Of a stretch of 64,000 nt of DNA, positions 59,631 through 64,000 are shown piece by piece. The position numbers and the translations under genes are program-made. The notes below the pieces were generated by a model. That model saw nothing but the letters and a program-made list of their open reading frames with translations, was not told where the DNA came from and searched no databases. Location: NCBI RefSeq assembly GCF_900230255.1, contig NZ_OCNJ01000006.1, forward strand, positions 310,001-374,000, in the 5' to 3' direction. The DNA comes from Caenispirillum bisanense. GTDB taxonomy: Bacteria; Pseudomonadota; Alphaproteobacteria; Rhodospirillales; Rhodospirillaceae. Each line of letters starts with the position of its first letter. Positions within the stretch are counted from its first letter, which is position 1.

Positions 59631-60826
59631 GTGGCGTCGATCCAGAGGTAGGGCCAGTCGCCCTCGATGGGCCGATCGAGGAACGCCTTCACCCGGACGT
59701 CGATGTCCTCGCACAGGCGGGAAACCTGGCTCTTGGATATCCCGGTCATGCCCATGGCCTTCACCAGGTCATCGACGGACCGCGTCGAGATGCCTTGGAT
59801 GTAGGCTTCCTGGATCACGGCCGTGAGGGCCTTTTCGGCCATCCGGCGAGGCTCCAGGAAGCCCGGGAAGTAGCTCCCCTTCCGGAGCTTCGGGATGCGC
59901 AGCTCGACGGTGCCGGCGCGCGTCTCCCAGTCGCGGTCGCGGTAGCCGTTCCGCTGGGCCAGCCGCTCGGCGCTCTTCTCGCCATAGCCGGCCCCGGTGA
60001 GGGCGCCGACCTCCAGTTCCATCAGGCGTTCGGCGGCAAAGCCGATCATTTCCCGCAGCAGATCCGCATCCGGGGTCTTCTCCACGAGGCTGCGGAGGCT
60101 CATCATCTCTTCGGTCATCGGTGGTCCTCGGTTCAGGTTGGCTGTCGCAACCCGACCCTACCGCAAGATCGCCGGTGACCACCGTCATCACCTACACCAC
60201 GACCGGGGACGTGACCTCATGGACCTCATGGTGGAAAACGATTTTTTGTCTCGCAGGCTCGGGCGCTGAGCCGGACGGAGCGTCGAGCCATGATCACTCC
60301 CCACCATCCGGACCTGTCCCTGACCCGGCAGTGCGCCCTGCTGGGTATCAGCCGGTCGTCTCTGTACTACCGGCCGGCCAACGACAACAGTGCTGACCTG
60401 GCGCTGATGGCCGAGATCGACCGGCAGTTCACCGAGACGCCCTTCTACGGCTCGCGGAAGATGACGGCGCACCTGCGCCGCACGGGCTTCGTGGTCAACC
60501 GCAAGCGGGTGCGGCGCCTGATGCGGGTGATGGGCTTGCAGGTGGTGTCGCGCCGGCCCAACACCAGCCAGCCCAACCCCGAGCACCGGGTATGGCCGTA
60601 CCTGCTGCGCGGCATCACCATCGACCGGCCCAACCAGGTGTGGTGCGCCGACATCACCTACATCCCCATGCCAAAGGGCTTTCTGTATCTGGTCGCCATC
60701 ATGGACTGGGCCAGTCGCAAGGTGCTGTCCTGGCGACTGTCCAACACCCTGCACGCCGACTTCTGCGTCGAGGCGCTGGAGGCCGCCATGGCCTGCCACG
60801 GCCGGCCGGAGATCTTCAACACCGAC

Positions 60827-61118
60827 AGTCAGTGTGCCGAAGTCAGTCGTCCACGCCGGCCAGAGCCTTGCCCGGATGAACCGGCTACCGTGGCTGACCC
60901 CGCAGGGCATCTCGACGCGGCGTGACCCAAACACTGATCGGCTGCCATGCCTTCCCCTGGACCTGTCCGCCGTCCGCGATGCCCTGCGGCGAGGTTTCGC
61001 CTCGCTGGCGCATGTGACCCGAGAAGGGCCTGACGTTCTGTCGCTTGACTGTCTTGTCCAGGCGCCCTGCCACGCGAAGCCGCTCGCAGATTCCGACACG
61101 GAATTCCATAGGAGAGGC
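60827..61118 (+). ncRNA. Candidate bridge RNA region of the IS110 element
   Basis: IS110-group elements encode a structured guide (bridge) RNA in the non-coding end upstream of the recombinase. This 292-bp stretch is the only space for it here. I have not identified the target- and donor-binding loops. The target it should specify is the orfB sequence around CTTCAACACCGAC/CAGGGC. Confidence 0.5.
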
Positions 61119-62204
61119 ATGATGGCGCCGGACGACACAAAGCATGACCGCCGCATTGTCGGCGGTGTCGACACCCACAAAGACCTTCACGTCGCTGCTG
61201 TGGTCGACGAGCGCGACCGGCTCCTCGGCACCGCCAGCTTCGCGACCACCCGCCACGGATACCGCCAGATGGTGGCGTGGATGCAATCCTTCGGCAGGCT
61301 TGACCGCGTCGGCGTGGAATCCACCGGCACGTACGGCGCAGGATTGCTGCGCCATCTCCAGTCCGCCGGCATTGAGGTCTTGGAAGTAACGGCACCCGAC
61401 AAAGCCGACCGGCGCCGTCGGGGCAAGAATGACGACTTTGACGCTGAAGCGGCTGCCCACGCCGCCTTCGCTGGGATGCGGGTGGTCACCCCGAAGCGGC
61501 GCGACGGCATGATCGAGGCTCTCCGCGTCCTCAGGGCCTGCCGTAGGACGGCGGTAGCAGCGCGCCGCGTGGCTTTGCAGTTGATCGGCAACACCATCAT
61601 TTCCGCGCCCGAGGAATTGCGCGACACGCTGCGGAAGATGACGCGCATGCGCCTCATCCGAACGCTGGCGGCATGGCGGCCGGACCTCACGGACTACCGG
61701 ACTCCGCTATCGGCGCACCGGATAGCGCTGAAGTCCCTTGCCCGGCGATACCTTGAGCTACACGACGAGGTCGCCGACCTCGACGTCATGATCGCGCGTA
61801 TCGTCAACGAGCTCGCTCCTGATCTCGTCGCCTGCAACGCCATCGGCCACGGCACGGCGGCGCAATTGCTCATAACGGCTGGCGACAATCCCGAGCGTCT
61901 CGCGTCAGAGGCCAGCTTTGCCGCCCTATGCGGCGTCAGTCCTGTCCCCGCGTCATCCGGGAAGACGAATCGGCACCGACTGAATCGCGGCGGAGACCGT
62001 GCCGCCAACAGCGCCCTCCATATCATCGCAATCGGCCGTCTGCGCACCGAGGAGCGAACCAAGGCCTACGTCGCCAGGCGACTCGCCGAAGGGCATTCCA
62101 AGCTCGAAGCCATTCGCTGCCTCAAGCGCTACATCGCGCGTGAAGTCTTTTCCCTGATCAGAAACAGGCTACGGGAAATAAACCAGACGCAGGTTGCCGC
62201 TTGA
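61119..62204 (+). CDS. IS110-family transposase (DEDD recombinase)
   Basis: 361 residues; ATG 61119 follows GGAGAGG. The N-terminal RuvC-like domain has the acidic residues in VGGVDTHKDLHVAAVVD, DRVGVESTGTYGAG and GKNDDFDAEAAAH. The C-terminal transposase_20 domain has LASEASFAALCGVSPVPASS with the likely nucleophile Ser, then GKTNRHRLNRGGDRAANSAL. All key residues are present. It works with a bridge RNA that pairs with donor and target DNA. Confidence 0.92.
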   Translation: MMAPDDTKHDRRIVGGVDTHKDLHVAAVVDERDRLLGTASFATTRHGYRQMVAWMQSFGRLDRVGVESTGTYGAGLLRHLQSAGIEVLEVTAPDKADRRRRGKNDDFDAEAAAHAAFAGMRVVTPKRRDGMIEALRVLRACRRTAVAARRVALQLIGNTIISAPEELRDTLRKMTRMRLIRTLAAWRPDLTDYRTPLSAHRIALKSLARRYLELHDEVADLDVMIARIVNELAPDLVACNAIGHGTAAQLLITAGDNPERLASEASFAALCGVSPVPASSGKTNRHRLNRGGDRAANSALHIIAIGRLRTEERTKAYVARRLAEGHSKLEAIRCLKRYIAREVFSLIRNRLREINQTQVAA

Positions 62205-62724
62205 CGAACAGAAGGGCGTCCAGGGCAGCCAGTTCACCAGCACTGCCTTCACCGGCGTGCTGGAGAGCGCCGCGGTGCGCATCAGCATGGATGGCCGCGG
62301 GCGCTGCATGGACAACATCTTCATCGAGCGGCTGTGGCGCAGCCTCAAGTACGAGGACGTCTATCTGCGCGCCTACGCCACCGGCACCGAGGCCCGCCTG
62401 GGCATCGGCCGCTGGCTGACCCTCTACAACAGTCGGCGGCCCCACCAGGCTCTGGCCTACCGGACCCCGGACGAGGTATTCATGGCCGCTGCGCCGGTGG
62501 AGGGGCGAGCCCCTCCACCGGCGCAGAACGCGGCCTGACGACCATCACCCCTGATCAGCCAGAGCCAGCAGACCGCTCTTCGCTGTCCAAACCATGGGGG
62601 CCATCTCACTACCAAGCACGCGGCGGAGCCTGGTAAGATCAGTAGCGAGTGGACAAAAGCGAGGGAGACCGCTGGTTCTGCTCCGCAGCAGACGCTCGGG
62701 CAGCAGACTGGCACGATCGAATCA

Positions 62725-63168
62725 ATGACCAATGAGAACGAGCTCCGCGAGAAGCTGCGGAAGATCGAAGCGCTCTTCGCCGGCGCCAAGACCGCCGGCG
62801 AGAAGGCCGCAGCGGGGGCGGCGGCCGACCGCATCCGTCAACGGCTGGCCGATACAGCCAAGGCCGAAGCCTTGGTGGAGATGAAGTTCAGCATCCCCGA
62901 CACCTGGTCCATGCAGCTTTTCTGCGCGCTCGCCCGCCGCTATGGCCTGCGCCCGTTCCGCTATCGGCGGCAACACCGCCAGACGGTCATGATCAAGGCG
63001 CCGCGGACGTTCATCGACACGGTGTTCTGGCCGGAGTTCTCTCAGCTGGACGACGCGCTGACCAGCTATCTCGCCGAGGTCACCGACCGCGTGATCCGCG
63101 AAGAGGTCCATGGTGAGGGAGGCGGTGCCGACGAGGTGGCCGATCCACCGCAGATCCCCGGCCGCTGA
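62725..63168 (+). CDS. DUF2786-like protein
   Basis: 147 residues from ATG 62725. The N-terminus ELREKLRKIEALFAGAKTAG (then EKAAAGAAADRIRQRL) matches the DUF2786 helical start. The middle (WSMQLFCALARRYGLRPFRY, VMIKAPRTFIDTVFWPEFSQ) matches the longer proteins of this family. Function is unknown; such genes occur on plasmids and genomic islands. It may be the start of a further accessory region to the right. Confidence 0.7.
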   Translation: MTNENELREKLRKIEALFAGAKTAGEKAAAGAAADRIRQRLADTAKAEALVEMKFSIPDTWSMQLFCALARRYGLRPFRYRRQHRQTVMIKAPRTFIDTVFWPEFSQLDDALTSYLAEVTDRVIREEVHGEGGGADEVADPPQIPGR

Positions 63169-63182
63169 CGGCCATGGCGGAC

Positions 63183-63524
63183 GCCAAGCCGAACGACGAC
63201 GGGTCCTCGAGCGCGTCACCTTCCACAGCGCTCACAGCGGCTTATGCGTTCTGCGGGGAAAAGCTGGCGGGCACCGGGATCTGGTGACGGTGGTCGGGTA
63301 CGCTGCCACGATATCGGCCGGTGAGTGGAGCAAGGCGATCGGCGCCTGGGTCAACTACCGGACACATGGCCTGCAGCTGAAGACCTACTTTATCTGAAGA
63401 CCTCGGCCCCCTCCTCGTTCGAAGGCATCGAGAAGTACCTGGGCTCGAGTATGATCCGCGGCATCGGTCCGCTTTACGCGAAGAGGCTCGTCAAGCACTT
63501 CAGGAAGGACGTTTTCGACGTCGG
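63183..63524 (+). pseudogene. RecD2-like helicase N-terminal relic
   Basis: The first frame reads RRVLERVTFHSAHSGLCVLR and HRDLVTVVGYAATISAGEWS up to a stop at 63395. A second frame continues SFEGIEKYLGSSMIRGIGPL and YAKRLVKHFRKDVFDV. This is the N-terminal OB and helix-hairpin-helix part of RecD2-type helicases. The motor domains are absent. Confidence 0.72.
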
Positions 63525-63752
63525 GCGGTGTCGCCGTCAGTGCCTAAGAGCTGCAGGCGATGCCGCTGCCGCTGGCCGAGGATTTGCTGGTGCTGGAGGC
63601 GCTGGTGCGCCGCGGTGGGGATGCGGAAGCAATCGAGACAGCCGTGCGGGGGAAGTACTGCATCGCCGCAGGGTGAAGGCGCCACTCGGGTAGCGTGATT
63701 GGCCCGTGTCTGATACATCATGGGGCTGCAGTCGACACCAAGGGATGCAGCC
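63525..63752. other. Gap with no firm gene
   Basis: A 38-codon frame, ATG 63560 to TGA 63676 (PLPLAEDLLVLEALVRRGGD), follows the RecD2 relic; it has no family match that I know. Otherwise nothing is seen. Confidence 0.3.
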
Positions 63753-64000
63753 ATGACCGGTTCCGCCCTGTATGAGCAGGACTTCTACGCCTGGGCGCGT
63801 GAGCAGGCGGCCCTTCTCCGTGCGGGAAAGCTCGCCGCGGCCGACATCGAGCACATCGCCGAGGAGATCGAGAGCATGGGCAAGACCGAGAAGCGCGAGC
63901 TCGTCAGCCGCCTGACGGTCCTGCTCCTGCATCTGCTCAAATGGCAGCATCAGCCCAGCCGTCGTGGCGCGAGCTGGGAAGTCACCGTGGTCAACCAGCG
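63753..64000 (+). CDS. DUF29 protein, 3' partial
   Basis: 82 residues visible from ATG 63753. LYEQDFYAWAREQAALLRAG, IEHIAEEIESMGKTEKRELV and LLLHLLKWQHQP are the DUF29 signature. DUF29 proteins are small helical proteins of unknown function, common in cyanobacteria and alphaproteobacteria and often carried on mobile DNA. The gene continues beyond the window. Confidence 0.88.
   Translation, partial: MTGSALYEQDFYAWAREQAALLRAGKLAAADIEHIAEEIESMGKTEKRELVSRLTVLLLHLLKWQHQPSRRGASWEVTVVNQ

Larger units (their letters stand above)
57453..60118 (-). pseudogene. IS256-family transposase, split by IS1182
   Basis: The N-terminal part (60118 to 59373) begins [20 protein letters not shown] and includes [20 protein letters not shown] and [20 protein letters not shown], with two catalytic Asp. 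The C-terminal part (57906 to 57453) includes TNPLERLNGEIKQRTEVVGI with the catalytic Glu. The two pieces total 1200 bp and rejoin in frame to 399 residues, the family's usual size. Confidence 0.88.
57383..60225 (-). mobile_element. IS256-family element inserted in IS3 orfA
   Basis: An 8-bp target duplication TCATGGTG lies at 57375-57382 and 60226-60233. The left end begins GATCGTGTCCCGGG with GTGTAGCTGAC inside; the right end is its imperfect complement. Without the nested IS1182 the element is about 1.38 kb. Confidence 0.85.
57128..60269 (+). pseudogene. IS3 copy B orfA, split by IS256
   Basis: The first piece, 57128-57382 (SKTRRNHGAAFKAKVALEAL through IGKLMV), continues at 60234-60269 (ENDFLSRRLGR, stop). 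Joined, they give 96 residues in frame, the length of copy A OrfA. The T-run before the end (60242-60247) is kept. Confidence 0.85.
60827..62220 (+). mobile_element. IS110-family element inserted in IS3 orfB
   Basis: About 1394 bp between the two halves of orfB, without terminal inverted repeats or a clear target duplication, as expected for IS110. The long non-coding part is on the 5' side (about 290 bp) and only 16 bp follow the gene. This is the IS110-group rather than the IS1111-group layout. Exact ends are uncertain by one or two bases. Confidence 0.85.
60290..62538 (+). pseudogene. IS3 copy B orfB, split by IS110
   Basis: The first piece, 60290-60826 (SLTRQCALLGISRSSLYYRP through GRPEIFNTD), continues at 62221-62538 (QGSQFTSTAFTGVL through NIFIERLWRSLKYE, stop). 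Joined they give 284 residues in frame. The insertion lies exactly after the second catalytic Asp codon. Confidence 0.88.
57056..62608 (+). mobile_element. IS3-family element (copy B), broken by two insertions
   Basis: Ends are TGAGGTGGCCCC (57056) and the complement of TGAGATGGCCCC (ending 62608). Subtracting the IS256 insert with its 8-bp duplication and the IS110 insert leaves about 1.3 kb, matching copy A. Flanking trinucleotides differ (CAG and CTA), so the original target repeat is gone, consistent with a later deletion that also truncated the IS5 fragment. Confidence 0.85.

Overview
The window is high-GC DNA with codon use typical of an alphaproteobacterium. A Rhodospirillales-type genome is a fair guess, based on the GC-rich codon bias, the haem o synthase/DUF420/small assembly protein cluster and the VapB, SppA and polysaccharide gene types. 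This is inference from gene content, not from a marker gene.

Positions 1-32,600 look like ordinary chromosome. In order: a PhnD/TtrS-type sensor histidine kinase; a soluble chemoreceptor with its domains in reverse order; a VapBC toxin-antitoxin pair; the PdeM plus Lhr-like helicase half of a ligase-associated DNA repair set; a MOSC protein; SppA; photolyase; a minus-strand respiratory cluster (small assembly protein, DUF420, haem-copper oxidase-like subunit, CtaB); an EamA transporter; a HIT protein; and a 1084-residue coiled-coil membrane protein. Then comes a surface-polysaccharide locus made of two convergent operons. The plus-strand operon (20155-27912) holds WecG-type and undecaprenyl-phosphate sugar transferases, a Wzy/WaaL-like protein, two GT4 transferases, a Wzc-like chain-length kinase and a small secreted protein. 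The minus-strand operon (31623-27752) holds a secreted protein, an outer-membrane barrel, a Wza-like export protein and a second Wzy/WaaL-like protein.

Positions 32648-56471 are a 23.8-kb integrative mobilizable element inserted in a tRNA-Thr(TGT) gene. Its ends are perfect 45-bp repeats of the tRNA 5' half, and the tyrosine integrase sits beside the right end. The element has a KfrA-like regulator, an archaeo-eukaryotic-type primase, a MobA-type relaxase with MobC and a candidate oriT, and an AlpA-type regulator. Its cargo is a TrlF-type PHP-SMC ATPase and a four-gene, fully overlapping operon: MmeI-like DNA methyltransferase, PLD nuclease, DEAD-family helicase and GIY-YIG nuclease. The operon looks like an uncharacterised modification-based defence system. 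Two arrays of the palindrome TTTGTCCGCGGACAAA with about 44-bp spacing bracket the second cargo slot, and a single near-copy lies upstream of the first. A decayed phage lysis cassette and several IS relics are also present. The element appears to supply a replacement promoter for the tRNA it splits.

Positions 56,600-62,608 are an IS graveyard with nesting: an IS5 remnant abuts an IS3 element whose orfA is split by an IS256 element, which is itself split by an IS1182 element. The orfB of the same IS3 is split by an IS110 element with a long 5' non-coding end, the expected place for a bridge RNA. Removing each insert with its target duplication restores each reading frame. The last 1.4 kb has a DUF2786-like gene, a broken recD2-like helicase fragment and the start of a DUF29 gene.
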